DNA from: Gemmatimonadota bacterium
GTDB lineage: Bacteria; Gemmatimonadota; Gemmatimonadetes; Gemmatimonadales; Gemmatimonadaceae
Length of the DNA: 64,000 nt
Assembly: GCA_016871915.1 (NCBI GenBank)
Contig: VHBP01000001.1
Coordinates: 1-64,000, forward strand
Direction: 5' to 3'
Shown: positions 43,741-53,748 of the stretch, piece by piece
Position numbering within the stretch: the first letter of the stretch is position 1
How the letters are laid out: every line of letters starts with the position of its first letter
Notes under the pieces: model-generated
Told to the model about the DNA's origin: nothing
The model's input: only the letters and a program-made list of their open reading frames with translations
Database searches by the model: none
Program-made: the position numbers and the translations under genes

Positions 43741-43806
43741 CGCCCCGAGCGAGTGGCTCGGGGCGCGACCGCCGGGGGCGCCATCAGGCGCTCCCGGCGT
43801 TTCTCT
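43741..43806. terminator. double-hairpin bidirectional terminator
   Basis: Hairpin one is a perfect 9-bp stem CGCCCCGAG/CTCGGGGCG (43741-43765). Hairpin two pairs CGCCGGG with CCCGGCG around an inner GCGCC/GGCGC (43770-43799) and runs into TTTCTCTT on the plus strand. It separates the LVIVD gene from the convergent argG. Confidence 0.8.
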
Positions 43807-43813
43807 TGCTCGG

Positions 43814-45205
<1,392 letters not shown>

Positions 45206-45565
45206 TCAGAGCGTGGGCGTAGGCCGCTGGCGGGGGGTGGCGAGGGCACGGGCGAGTTCCGCGGCGGAGCCGGCCAGCAGCCCGCCGTAGGCGAGCGTCA
45301 CGGCGACGAGGGCGTTGGGGCCTAGGCGCAGCGCCCGCCCGACGGTCTGCGCCACGGATCCTGCGGGGGCGCCGCGCGCCACGAGGGCAAGGATGATCCC
45401 CCAGGCGAGCACGCCGGCCGCCGCGGCGAGCAACGGGGCGGCCGCATCATCGCGGCGGGCGATGGTGAGGATCGCCGCGACCACCGGGACCATCCACCAC
45501 CCGACGACCCAGGTGAGGGTCGCCATCGCCACGCTCGTGAGGAGGAACCAGATCGGCCGGGTCAT
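45206..45565 (-). CDS. small integral membrane protein (hypothetical)
   Basis: A 119-residue protein with four predicted helices: about 4-22 (IWFLLTSVAMATLTWVVGW), 22-36, 42-64 (LLAAAAGVLAWGIILALVA) and 83-106 (LGPNALVAVTLAYGGLLAGSAA). ATG 45565 overlaps the penicillin acylase stop (ATGA, 45562-45565), so it is translationally coupled to that gene. I do not recognise the family. Position suggests an accessory role with the acylase, or a chance neighbour in the operon. Confidence 0.75.
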   Translation of the reverse strand: MTRPIWFLLTSVAMATLTWVVGWWMVPVVAAILTIARRDDAAAPLLAAAAGVLAWGIILALVARGAPAGSVAQTVGRALRLGPNALVAVTLAYGGLLAGSAAELARALATPRQRPTPTL

Positions 45566-48054
45566 CGCGCCGCCGGGGTGAGGGTGAGGACGCTCTGACG
45601 CACCATGCCGGGGAGCTCGCCGGCCTTCCGTGGGAGGTGCAGGGGGTTGAGCTGTCCCAAGCGCCACCCTTCGAGGCGATCGGCGTAGCGGGAGGAGACG
45701 GGGTTCCCCGACTGCCCACCGGGATAGATCCCCCACGCCTGCACGGTGTCCCCCAGCTCGACGACGAAGCGCCAGCTCGCCCCGGCGGTCCCACGCCCCT
45801 CACTCGGACTCAGCGTGCCTGGGCCCGCCTGCACGGCGAGCGACTCGCGATCGAACCCAGGGAGCTGGAGGAGGTGACGTACGTTGGTGAGGCGACGCAT
45901 CCGCCAGCGCCAGGTGGTGGGATCGTTGCCGAGCTGCGCGCGCGTGTCCCGCCACGCCTTCTCCAAGCTCTCGACGAGGATCTGGTCGCGGTCCTCGCGC
46001 GCTTCAGGGGTGCGTCGATCATCCCACCAGATCGAGGTGCGATCCTCGAAGAGTCGGACCAGCAGCATCGAATTCGGGGTCGCCACACGGCTGCTGTCGC
46101 CCTCGGGGATGAGTTCGTCCCAGGTGCGATTCGTGATGGTGCGGAGTACGGCGTCGAAGAGCACCGCGCCCTGACTCTCGGGATCGAAGTGCTGATCCCA
46201 GCCATCGAGGAAGGCGAGCGCGGCGCGTGCCTCCTCCGACGCCATCGGCCGCGCGCGCATCGCCTCACGGAGCGCGCTCAGGACCGGGGCGGTCAGCGCG
46301 CTCTGCGGATCGGTGTGCGCGAGCCGCATCTTCTCCGGCGTCATCGCGGCATCGGCGCGCAGGATCTGATTGATCCGCATCGCACGCCAGGGCGTGGGCC
46401 AGTCCCAGCCCAGATACCCTGGACGCTTGGTGGGATCGAGCGGCTGTTGATTGGCACTCGCGAGATAGCCCTGCGCCGGTGCCATCGACTGCGGGAATCG
46501 CTCGGCGGGCCAGTCCCCGGTCCAATCGCTGGCGCGGGTGGAGCCGTCCTGGAGGCGGTCCCCGCGGCCATCGCCGGGCCGGATGGGGAAACGCCCGGTG
46601 CTGCGGATCGCGATGCGCCCGCTGCGGTCGGCGACGAGGAAGTTCTGTGCCGGCGCGCGGTAGCCGCTCATCGCCTCGTACCAGGCGTCGACGGAGCGCA
46701 CGCGGATCGCCTTGAGGTAGGCGCCAGCTTCCCCCGAGGGCTCGAGCGCGGTCCACCGCTGTGAGGTCCACCCGGCGGAGGTGCGGCGCAAGGGACCGCG
46801 ATGCGTGGTGTGGAGCGTGTCGGTGGCGAGCACCTCACCACGCTTCCCACGGAAGGTCTCGAGGCGCGAGGTGATCGGCATCCACTCGCCGTCGAGCTGG
46901 TACCGCGTGGGGGCGATCGAATCGTCGACCGTCTCCCGATAGAAGTCGACGACGTCGGCGCCGGTGTTCGTCGCCGTCCAGGCGACGTCGCGGTTGAACC
47001 CGATCGGGATCACCGGCGAGAGCGGAAGCGAGACGCCGTACAGATCGAGCTCCCCCGCGACGAGATGCACCTCGTACCAGATGCTCGGCAGGGTGAGCTG
47101 GAGGTGCGGGTCGCCGGAGAGGAGCGCGTGGCCGGAGGCGGATCGCGCGGGCGCGATCGCCCAATTGTTGCTTCCCACCACCGCCTCACCCTTGGTCTCG
47201 CTCTCGACCCCAGCGATCAGGCGACGACCATCCTCGAGGCGCGCGCGCGCGGTGGCGACCTTCGCCGGCGTTGGGCTCGTCGGGGCGGGGAAGCGCGCGG
47301 TGAGATACGTGGGTGCCGTACGCCCCGGCACCGGTTCGATCGGCTCCTGAATCGGCGCATCCACCGGGAAGAGCGCATCCGTAGCCGCCGCTCCGATCAG
47401 CGCCTCGACCGCCTCGCGTCGCAGTTCGTCATCGCGAAACGAGAGCGACTGCGACATCTGCATCAACAGGAGGAAGCAATCGACCGGCTCGAAGCGGCGC
47501 GGGGCGACGCCGAGGAGTTTGTACTCGATGGGCAGCTCGGCGGGGGAGGCCTGCGCGATCCAGGCGTTCACGCCGTCCATGTAGGCGACGATCGCGGCGC
47601 GCGTGGGATCGTCCGCGGCGAGCGAGGCCCACTTGGCGGCGGCCGCCGCGGGGAGTCCACGCGCCCGTGCCGCACGATCGAGCTCGAGCGTGCGCGCCCC
47701 GGCGACCTCGGTGAGGGTCCCTGAGGCCGCGCGCTGCGTCATCTCCATCTGAAAGAGCCGATCGCGCGCATGCACCCAGCCGAGCGCGCGGAAGGCGTCG
47801 AGTTCGGTGGCGGCGAAGATGTGGGGCACGCCGCGATCGTCGTACTCGACGGTCACCGCCTCACCGAGGCCGGCGAGCGCTCGCGATTCCTCCGCCGAGA
47901 GCTCGGCGGTGCGTGCCGCCGCCCAGACCCCATGCGCGGGGTCGAGCAGGGGACCGAGGGCCGGGAGATTCCGGATCGGGAAGAACCCGTGGACGAGTCC
48001 CGCCGCAAGCGCGGCCCCAGCGATCCCTGTCGTCAGCCACCGCGGCAGTGTCAC
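45562..48054 (-). CDS. penicillin acylase family protein (Ntn hydrolase)
   Basis: An 830-residue precursor of a periplasmic amidase of the penicillin G acylase/acyl-homoserine lactone acylase superfamily. The nucleophile Ser of the beta chain is in VVGSNNWAIAP (Ser295), with an N-terminal hydrophobic signal (WLTTGIAGAALAAGLVHG), alpha-chain pattern YDDRGVPHIFAATELDAFRALGWVHARDRLFQM (one region near 70-105) and SGDPHLQLTLPSIWYEVHL after the Ser. GTG 48054 is preferred: it follows AGGGGTGAG and lies 4 bases after the AIM24 stop, whereas TTG 48075 would overlap. Substrate could be a beta-lactam, N-acyl amino acid or acyl-homoserine lactone. Confidence 0.92.
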   Translation of the reverse strand: MTLPRWLTTGIAGAALAAGLVHGFFPIRNLPALGPLLDPAHGVWAAARTAELSAEESRALAGLGEAVTVEYDDRGVPHIFAATELDAFRALGWVHARDRLFQMEMTQRAASGTLTEVAGARTLELDRAARARGLPAAAAAKWASLAADDPTRAAIVAYMDGVNAWIAQASPAELPIEYKLLGVAPRRFEPVDCFLLLMQMSQSLSFRDDELRREAVEALIGAAATDALFPVDAPIQEPIEPVPGRTAPTYLTARFPAPTSPTPAKVATARARLEDGRRLIAGVESETKGEAVVGSNNWAIAPARSASGHALLSGDPHLQLTLPSIWYEVHLVAGELDLYGVSLPLSPVIPIGFNRDVAWTATNTGADVVDFYRETVDDSIAPTRYQLDGEWMPITSRLETFRGKRGEVLATDTLHTTHRGPLRRTSAGWTSQRWTALEPSGEAGAYLKAIRVRSVDAWYEAMSGYRAPAQNFLVADRSGRIAIRSTGRFPIRPGDGRGDRLQDGSTRASDWTGDWPAERFPQSMAPAQGYLASANQQPLDPTKRPGYLGWDWPTPWRAMRINQILRADAAMTPEKMRLAHTDPQSALTAPVLSALREAMRARPMASEEARAALAFLDGWDQHFDPESQGAVLFDAVLRTITNRTWDELIPEGDSSRVATPNSMLLVRLFEDRTSIWWDDRRTPEAREDRDQILVESLEKAWRDTRAQLGNDPTTWRWRMRRLTNVRHLLQLPGFDRESLAVQAGPGTLSPSEGRGTAGASWRFVVELGDTVQAWGIYPGGQSGNPVSSRYADRLEGWRLGQLNPLHLPRKAGELPGMVRQSVLTLTPAAR

Positions 48055-48058
48055 GCGC

Positions 48059-48838
48059 TCACCCCTGATCGCCAAGGATCCCGCCGATCAATCCGCGGGA
48101 GGTGCCCTGACGCTGGAGCGCGGGCGCATGCGCGATCACCTGTTCGGCGAGGCGCGAGAAGGGCATCGTCTGCAACACGATCTTCCCGGGGCCGGTGAGC
48201 TTCACGTAGAAAAGTCCCTCGCCACCGAAGAGCATCGTCTTCACGCCGCGGACCATCTCGATGTCGTAGTCGACCGAGGGCTGCATCGCGACGAGACATC
48301 CGGTGTCGACGCGGAGGACCTCGCCCGCCGCGAGCTCACGCTCCACGAGGGTGCCGGAGGCGGAGAGGAAGGCGAGGCCATCGCCGCGCAGGCGCTGGAG
48401 GATGAACCCTTCGCCGCCGAAGAAGCCCGCACCGATGCGGCGGGTGAAGGCGATGTCCATGTCGATCCCGCGCGCGGCGCAGAGGAAGGCGTCCTTTTGC
48501 GCTATGAGCTCACCGCCCCAGCTCTTGAGATCGGCGATGAGGATCTTCCCCGGCGTGGGGGCGGCGAAGGCGACATCGCGCCGCTGATTGACGGTGTTCC
48601 CGAAGAGGGTGATGAAGAACGACTCCCCGGTGAGCATCCGCTTCCCGGCGCCGACGAGCTTACCGAAGAGGCCGCCGCCCTGGTTGTTCGGATCCAGTGT
48701 GGTCGCCATCTGGATCCCATCCTCCATGTACATCATCGCCCCCGCCTCGGCGAGCACCGCCTCGCCCGGGTCGAGGGTGATGATCACGCCCTGCATGTCG
48801 TCGCCGATCAGGCGGTAGTCGATCACATCAGCAGCCAT
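48059..48838 (-). CDS. AIM24 family protein (TIGR00266-like)
   Basis: A 259-residue all-beta protein of the AIM24/TRAP-like family, built from Gly-rich double-stranded helices: LDPGEAVLAEAGAMMYMEDG, GLFGKLVGAGKRMLTGESFF, GAGFFGGEGFILQRLRGDG and GGEGLFYVKLTGPGKIVLQT. No signal peptide or metal motif. GGAG lies 8 bases before ATG 48838, which fixes the start. The molecular role of the bacterial family is unknown; the eukaryotic relative acts in mitochondrial membrane organisation. It sits between the nitronate monooxygenase and penicillin acylase genes in one operon. Confidence 0.9.
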   Translation of the reverse strand: MAADVIDYRLIGDDMQGVIITLDPGEAVLAEAGAMMYMEDGIQMATTLDPNNQGGGLFGKLVGAGKRMLTGESFFITLFGNTVNQRRDVAFAAPTPGKILIADLKSWGGELIAQKDAFLCAARGIDMDIAFTRRIGAGFFGGEGFILQRLRGDGLAFLSASGTLVERELAAGEVLRVDTGCLVAMQPSVDYDIEMVRGVKTMLFGGEGLFYVKLTGPGKIVLQTMPFSRLAEQVIAHAPALQRQGTSRGLIGGILGDQG

Positions 48839-48866
48839 ATCAACTCCAGGTGTCAGGGAACAGGGA

Positions 48867-49832
48867 TCAGAGGGCGGCGGCGAATTCCCGTACGATCTCG
48901 CCGGCGGGTTTGATGTCATGAATGGTCGCCACGGACCGCCCCGCCTGCCAATAGTCCTGCGCGGTATCGTCGCTCCAGAGGGAGCGCTTGAGGCGGCGCA
49001 CGGAGTTGAGGGCGTACCAGGTGCGCATCCAGTGCTTGGTGCGGCGCCCACGCAGCATCCAGCGGGCGAAGGGGCTCGCGTCGGTGCCGAGGCGTTGGAT
49101 GTAGGGGTTGTTGATCACGGCGACGGGGACGCCCGTGAGGCGCACGGTGCGCACGATGTCCTCCTCGCGCGCGTGGACGATCGCGTCCTTGTACGCCTGA
49201 CTGCTCTCGCATTCGGTGGTCGCGATGAAGCGGGTCCCAAGCTGGACGGCGGCGTAGCCCACGCGGATCATGCGCGCGAACTCCGTGGCATCGCCCACGC
49301 CGCCCGCGGCGACGATCGGGAGGCCGAAGGGACCGAGCTCCTCGAGCAAGGCCTCCGCGGTCTTACTCCCCGCATGCCCACCGGCGCGGTCATTCACCGC
49401 GACGAGGCCGTCGATCCCACCATCGACCCCCTTCTGCGCCCACTTTCGCTCGGTCACATCGTGATAGACCACGCCACCGACCGCATGGACCTTCTCGCAG
49501 ACCCAACGCGGGTTCCCGAGCGAGGTGAGGAAGAAGCGCACGCCTTCCTCGAGGGCGATGTCGATCCACTCCTCCATCCGCTTGCGGTAGATCTTGTTGT
49601 TTCCCTCGATCAGCGCGTTGAAGCCGATCGGTTTGGACGTCCGCTGCTTGATGAAGCGCAGCCCCTCGCGGAAGTCGTACCCATGCACGTAGGTGAGCGA
49701 GATCGGCTGGACGATGCCAAGGCCCCCCGCCTCGCTCACGGCGGCAACGAGCTCGGGGTTGGAGCAGGGATACATCGGGCCGCAGATGAGGGGGACCTCG
49801 ATCCCGACCTGCCTGGTGAACACGGTCTCCAT
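48867..49832 (-). CDS. NAD(P)H-dependent flavin oxidoreductase, nitronate monooxygenase family
   Basis: A 321-residue FMN-binding TIM barrel. The family pattern is visible: PLICGPMYPCSNPELVAAVSEAGGLG near the start (about 14-40), KPIGFNALIEGNN, AVNDRAGGHAGSKT (the catalytic-His/phosphate region), PIVAAGGVGDATEFARM and GYAAVQLGTRFIAT. Members oxidise alkyl nitronates, or act as enoyl-ACP reductases (FabK) or quinone reductases; local sequence does not separate these. ATG 49832 aligns with the family start, 8 bases after the thioesterase-like gene. Confidence 0.88.
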   Translation of the reverse strand: METVFTRQVGIEVPLICGPMYPCSNPELVAAVSEAGGLGIVQPISLTYVHGYDFREGLRFIKQRTSKPIGFNALIEGNNKIYRKRMEEWIDIALEEGVRFFLTSLGNPRWVCEKVHAVGGVVYHDVTERKWAQKGVDGGIDGLVAVNDRAGGHAGSKTAEALLEELGPFGLPIVAAGGVGDATEFARMIRVGYAAVQLGTRFIATTECESSQAYKDAIVHAREEDIVRTVRLTGVPVAVINNPYIQRLGTDASPFARWMLRGRRTKHWMRTWYALNSVRRLKRSLWSDDTAQDYWQAGRSVATIHDIKPAGEIVREFAAAL

Positions 49833-49840
49833 CGGAGCGC

Positions 49841-50332
49841 TCAGCGTGAGGAGGAGGGCTGGGTCGGCATGAGGCCGAGCCGCCATGACACGGTGGCGCG
49901 TGCGACCACCGCGCCCGATCGATCGAGACAGTCGGCGGTGACCTCCACGTCACAGTCCCCCGTGACGGTGGGGATCGCGACATGGCTCACCGCGCGGATC
50001 GTCCCGCGCGCCTTCTTGAGGTACTCCATCCGGATCTCGCGCACGATGCTCCGCACCCCCTCAGGGAGACCGCTCACCATCGCGAGTCCGCTCGCCATCT
50101 CCGCCACGTTCATCAGGGCGATGGCATGGACGGAGCCGAGGTGCTGGCGATTGGCGCGCCGGTCGGGAATCTCGACCTCGGCGTGGCCCGGCTCGAGGAC
50201 CCGCACGCGGGGCTTGGTCGAGGCGGAGTAGGGGACGCTCCAGGCGAAGAGGCGCTGGAAGACCCACCAGCCCCCGGGCATCGGGGCGCAGAGGCGCCAG
50301 AGGCGCAGGAGGCGGCGGCCGGTGGCGGCCAT
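49841..50332 (-). CDS. hotdog-fold thioesterase-like protein (DUF4442)
   Basis: A 163-residue single hotdog domain. The pattern GSVHAIALMNVAEMASGLAM (helix of the hotdog), followed by IVREIRMEYLKKARGTIRAVSHV and a final strand VARATVSWRLG, fits the DUF4442 acyl-CoA thioesterase-like family. The usual catalytic Asp/Glu on the central helix may be the Glu of NVAEMASG. First gene of the minus-strand run (thioesterase, nitronate monooxygenase, AIM24, penicillin acylase, membrane protein, argG). The acyl substrate is unknown. Confidence 0.82.
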   Translation of the reverse strand: MAATGRRLLRLWRLCAPMPGGWWVFQRLFAWSVPYSASTKPRVRVLEPGHAEVEIPDRRANRQHLGSVHAIALMNVAEMASGLAMVSGLPEGVRSIVREIRMEYLKKARGTIRAVSHVAIPTVTGDCDVEVTADCLDRSGAVVARATVSWRLGLMPTQPSSSR

Positions 50333-50448
50333 GGTGGACGGTGGGATCGAGAGAGGGAAGGGGGGCAGGACGCGCCCCGTAAGCTAGCGCCTCACACCCG
50401 CTCGGGGTGCTCGGTAGTTTTCCTCATCCCTCTCTCAGGAACCCTCCG

Positions 50449-52566
50449 ATGCGTCCGATCGCGTTCGTCGCCCCGCTCCTCTCCCTGATCGCTCTCCCGT
50501 CCATCATGTCCGCCCAGCGCCCCCTCCCGCCGATCGCCAAGCGTCTCCCCGTCGAGTCGGTCCTTCACGGGGATCGCCGGGTCGACGAGTACGCCTACTT
50601 CAAGGATCGGAACCACCCCGAGACGATCCCGTATCTCGAGGCCGAGAACCGCTACACCGACGCCATGATGGCGCACACGGCGGGGCTCCAGCAGCAGCTC
50701 TACGACGAGATGCTCGCCAAGATCAAGGAGGACGACAGCCAGGTCCCCGAGCGGCGCGATGGGTGGTACTACTACGCGCGGACGGAGAAGGGGAAGCCCT
50801 ACCCGATCTACGTGCGTAAGCGCGGATCCCTCGAGGCACGCGAAGAGGTCTACTTCGACCAGAACGCCGAGGCGGAGGGGCATGCCTTCTACTCGCTAGG
50901 CGGGATGGAGGTGAGCCCCGACCACAACCTGCTCGCGGTGCTCGTCGATACCACCGGGTACGAGGACTTCATCCTTCGCGTCCGCGATTTGCGCACGGGG
51001 AAGTGGCTTCCCGATGAGATCGAAAAGCTCAGCTGGGGGCTCGCCTGGGCGAACGATAACCGGACGCTCTTCTACATGACCCCCGACTCGGCGAAGCGCG
51101 GGGATGCCGTCTGGCGGCATCTGCTCGGGACGCCGCGCAGTGCCGACGTGAAGGTCTATCAGGATGACGACGTGCTCTTCAATGTGAACGTGCGGCGCTC
51201 GCGGAACGGGGAGTGGATCCTCCTCTCGAGCGGGTCGTTCACCTCGAGCGAGTGGCACCTGATCTCGACCGCCCGTCCCACGGAGCGGCCGCGCATGATC
51301 GCGGCGCGCCGGCCGGGGATCGAGTACGAGGTGGAGCCGGGGGAGGGGGCGCTCTACATCGTGACGAACGAGGGAGCGCAGAACTTTCGCGTGATGACCG
51401 CCCCGATCGCCAACACCGATCGCGCCCAGTGGAAGGACTGGCTCGCCCCGCGCGCCGATGTCTTCGTGGAAGGGATCATGCCCTTCAAACACCATGTGGT
51501 GGTGGTCGAGCGTCGCGAGGGACTGCGCCGACTCCGCATCACCGCGCTCGACGGGAAGCGTGACACGCATGAGGTGACCTTCCCCGAGGCGGCGTACGGC
51601 GTCTTCCCTGGAGAGAATCCGCAGTACGATGCCCGCGAGCTGCGATTCTCCTATAGCTCGCTGGTGACGCCGAGCACGGTGTTTGACTACGACATGGCCG
51701 CGCGCACGCGGGTGGAGAAGAAGCGCACCGAGGTCCCTGGATACGATCCGTCGCGGTACGAGGTGGAGCGCCTCTACGCCACCGCCCGTGATGGCACGCG
51801 GATCCCGATCTCCCTCGTACATCGCAAGGGGTTCGTGCGCGACGGCAAGGCGCCGCTCCTGCTCTACGCGTACGGGTCGTATGGCTCGACCACCGAGCCG
51901 ACCTTCAGCTCGCAGCGCTTCGCGCTCGTGGATCGCGGCTTCACCTACGCCATCGCCCATGTCCGCGGCGGGCAGGAGATGGGGCGCCCCTGGTACGACG
52001 ACGGGAAGATGCTCAGGAAGATGAACACCTTCACCGACTTCATCGACGTCGCCGATCATCTGGTGCGCGAGCGGTATACCACGCCCGAGCGGCTCGCCGC
52101 GAATGGCGGGAGCGCGGGCGGTCTCCTCATGGGGGTCATCGCGAATCTGCGGCCCGAGCTCTTCAAGGTGATCGTCGCCGATGTCCCCTTCGTCGATGTG
52201 ATCAACACGATGCTCGATGCCAGCATCCCCCTCACCGCGCAGGAGTGGGAACAGTGGGGGAATCCGCAGAAGGTAGAGGAGTACCGCTACCTCAAGAGCT
52301 ACTCGCCGTACGACAACGTGGAGGCCAAGGCCTATCCGCGGATGCTCGTGACGAGCGGACTCAACGATTCGCGCGTCGGCTACTTCGAGCCGACCAAGTG
52401 GGTGGCCAAGCTCCGCGCGACGAAGACCGATGGGAATCCGCTCCTGCTCAAGATGCACATGGGGGCGGGGCACGGCGGTTCCTCGGGGCGGTACGAGCGG
52501 CTCAAGGAGCAGGCCTTCCGCTTCGCCTTCATCGTCGATCAGATCAACGCGGGTCCGATCCAGTAG
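50449..52566 (+). CDS. exported prolyl oligopeptidase / oligopeptidase B (peptidase S9A)
   Basis: A 705-residue serine peptidase. A signal peptide starts at ATG 50449 (MRPIAFVAPLLSLIALPSIMSAQ), preceded by AGGAAC; the longer reading adds 14 residues before it. N-terminal propeller (SPDHNLLAVLVDTTGYEDF, WANDNRTLFYMTPD), then the alpha/beta hydrolase domain with nucleophile ANGGSAGGLLMG, acid TSGLNDSRV and His in GAGHGG. YAYGSYGSTTEPTF and HVRGGQEMGRPWYDDGK are typical of oligopeptidase B rather than prolyl-specific enzymes, so cleavage after basic residues is likely. Most oligopeptidase B enzymes are cytoplasmic; an exported version fits a protein-scavenging lifestyle. Confidence 0.93.
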   Translation: MRPIAFVAPLLSLIALPSIMSAQRPLPPIAKRLPVESVLHGDRRVDEYAYFKDRNHPETIPYLEAENRYTDAMMAHTAGLQQQLYDEMLAKIKEDDSQVPERRDGWYYYARTEKGKPYPIYVRKRGSLEAREEVYFDQNAEAEGHAFYSLGGMEVSPDHNLLAVLVDTTGYEDFILRVRDLRTGKWLPDEIEKLSWGLAWANDNRTLFYMTPDSAKRGDAVWRHLLGTPRSADVKVYQDDDVLFNVNVRRSRNGEWILLSSGSFTSSEWHLISTARPTERPRMIAARRPGIEYEVEPGEGALYIVTNEGAQNFRVMTAPIANTDRAQWKDWLAPRADVFVEGIMPFKHHVVVVERREGLRRLRITALDGKRDTHEVTFPEAAYGVFPGENPQYDARELRFSYSSLVTPSTVFDYDMAARTRVEKKRTEVPGYDPSRYEVERLYATARDGTRIPISLVHRKGFVRDGKAPLLLYAYGSYGSTTEPTFSSQRFALVDRGFTYAIAHVRGGQEMGRPWYDDGKMLRKMNTFTDFIDVADHLVRERYTTPERLAANGGSAGGLLMGVIANLRPELFKVIVADVPFVDVINTMLDASIPLTAQEWEQWGNPQKVEEYRYLKSYSPYDNVEAKAYPRMLVTSGLNDSRVGYFEPTKWVAKLRATKTDGNPLLLKMHMGAGHGGSSGRYERLKEQAFRFAFIVDQINAGPIQ

Positions 52567-52593
52567 CGTGCAGGTGATGCGCGGGCGCCGGCC

Positions 52594-53748
52594 ATGATCG
52601 ACGCCGTCCTCGGCGGGCTCGCCCTCGTGCAGGGGGGGACGCTCGCGGTGCTGACCGCGCGGCTCGCGGGGGGGCGCACGCGGCGTCCGCCTGAGATGCC
52701 GCGCCTCGAGGGGCTCGCCGAGCCGAGGCTCACGATCGTGATCGCCTGCCTGAACGAGGCGCAGCGGATCGGCCCCTGCCTCCGTGGGGTGCAGGCGCAG
52801 GGCGCGCCGGTGCGCGAGATCCTCGTGATCGACTCAGGCTCCACCGACGGCACGCGAGAACTCGTGGAGGCCGCTGTACGACAGGACCCGCGCATCCGCC
52901 TCCTCACCGATCCTCCGCTGCCGTCGGGATGGATTGGGAAGGCGTGGGCGCTTCAGTACGGGCTCACGCAGGCGAGTCACCCCTGGGTGCTCGGGCTCGA
53001 CGCCGATACGGAGGTCGAGCCCGGCGCGGCCGCCGCGATCCTGCACGCGGCGCAGCGCGAGCGCTTCGATGTGGTCTCCTTCTCCCCGCGATTCGATGGG
53101 CAGGGGGCGGCCGAGCGATTCGTGCAGCCCGCCCTGTTGATCTCGCTGCTCTATCGCACCGGCGCGGCAGGAGATCCGCGCGTGCGCCCCGATCGGATCC
53201 TCGCCAATGGACAGTGCTTCCTCGCGCGGCGCGAGGTGCTCCTGCACCATGGCGGCTACGAGCCGGTGCGCGAGTCGTTCGCCGAGGATGTCTCGCTCGT
53301 CCGGCATCTCGCGACGCGCGGGGTGGCGGTCGGCTTCCTCGATGGCTCGCGGCTCTACCGCGTGCGGAGCTATGCGAACGTGGGGCAGATGTGGCGCGAG
53401 TGGGGACGCTCGATCGATCTCAAGGACGCGGCGAGCCGCGCGCAGCAGTGGCGGGACGTGCTGGTCGTGGTGTGCGCACAGGGACTCGCCCTGCCGCTGG
53501 CGATCACCCTCTGGGCGTGCTGGCCCGTGCTACCCGCCTCGCCGGTGCGTGATCTCCTCACTGGCTTCACCGCCGCGATCCTCGGGATCCGCGTCTTGCT
53601 GCAGGTCGCGTTGCGTGGGAGCTACCAGCGAAAAGGGCTCAGCTGGTGGCTGAGCCCTCTCGCCGATCCGCTCGCGGCGGTGCGGATGGTTCTCTCGTCG
53701 GTGCGGCGTCCCCGGCGCTGGCGGACGCGCACCTACGACGCCACTTAG
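52594..53748 (+). CDS. family 2 glycosyltransferase, membrane-bound
   Basis: A 384-residue GT-A enzyme. An N-terminal hydrophobic helix precedes LTIVIACLNEAQRIGPCL (about 48-65), then LVIDSGSTDGTRELV with the nucleotide-binding Asp, SGWIGKAWALQYGL, and GLDADTEVEPGA carrying the DxD motif. FAEDVSLVRHLATRG marks the acceptor region. Two C-terminal helices (LALPLAITLWACWPVL and LLTGFTAAILGIRVLLQVAL) anchor it. The SGWIGKAWA and DADTEV segments are shared with hopanoid (HpnB-like) and carotenoid glycosyltransferases, so a lipid acceptor is a fair guess. It starts 27 bases after the peptidase gene and overlaps pntB tail-to-tail by 4 bases. Confidence 0.88.
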   Translation: MIDAVLGGLALVQGGTLAVLTARLAGGRTRRPPEMPRLEGLAEPRLTIVIACLNEAQRIGPCLRGVQAQGAPVREILVIDSGSTDGTRELVEAAVRQDPRIRLLTDPPLPSGWIGKAWALQYGLTQASHPWVLGLDADTEVEPGAAAAILHAAQRERFDVVSFSPRFDGQGAAERFVQPALLISLLYRTGAAGDPRVRPDRILANGQCFLARREVLLHHGGYEPVRESFAEDVSLVRHLATRGVAVGFLDGSRLYRVRSYANVGQMWREWGRSIDLKDAASRAQQWRDVLVVVCAQGLALPLAITLWACWPVLPASPVRDLLTGFTAAILGIRVLLQVALRGSYQRKGLSWWLSPLADPLAAVRMVLSSVRRPRRWRTRTYDAT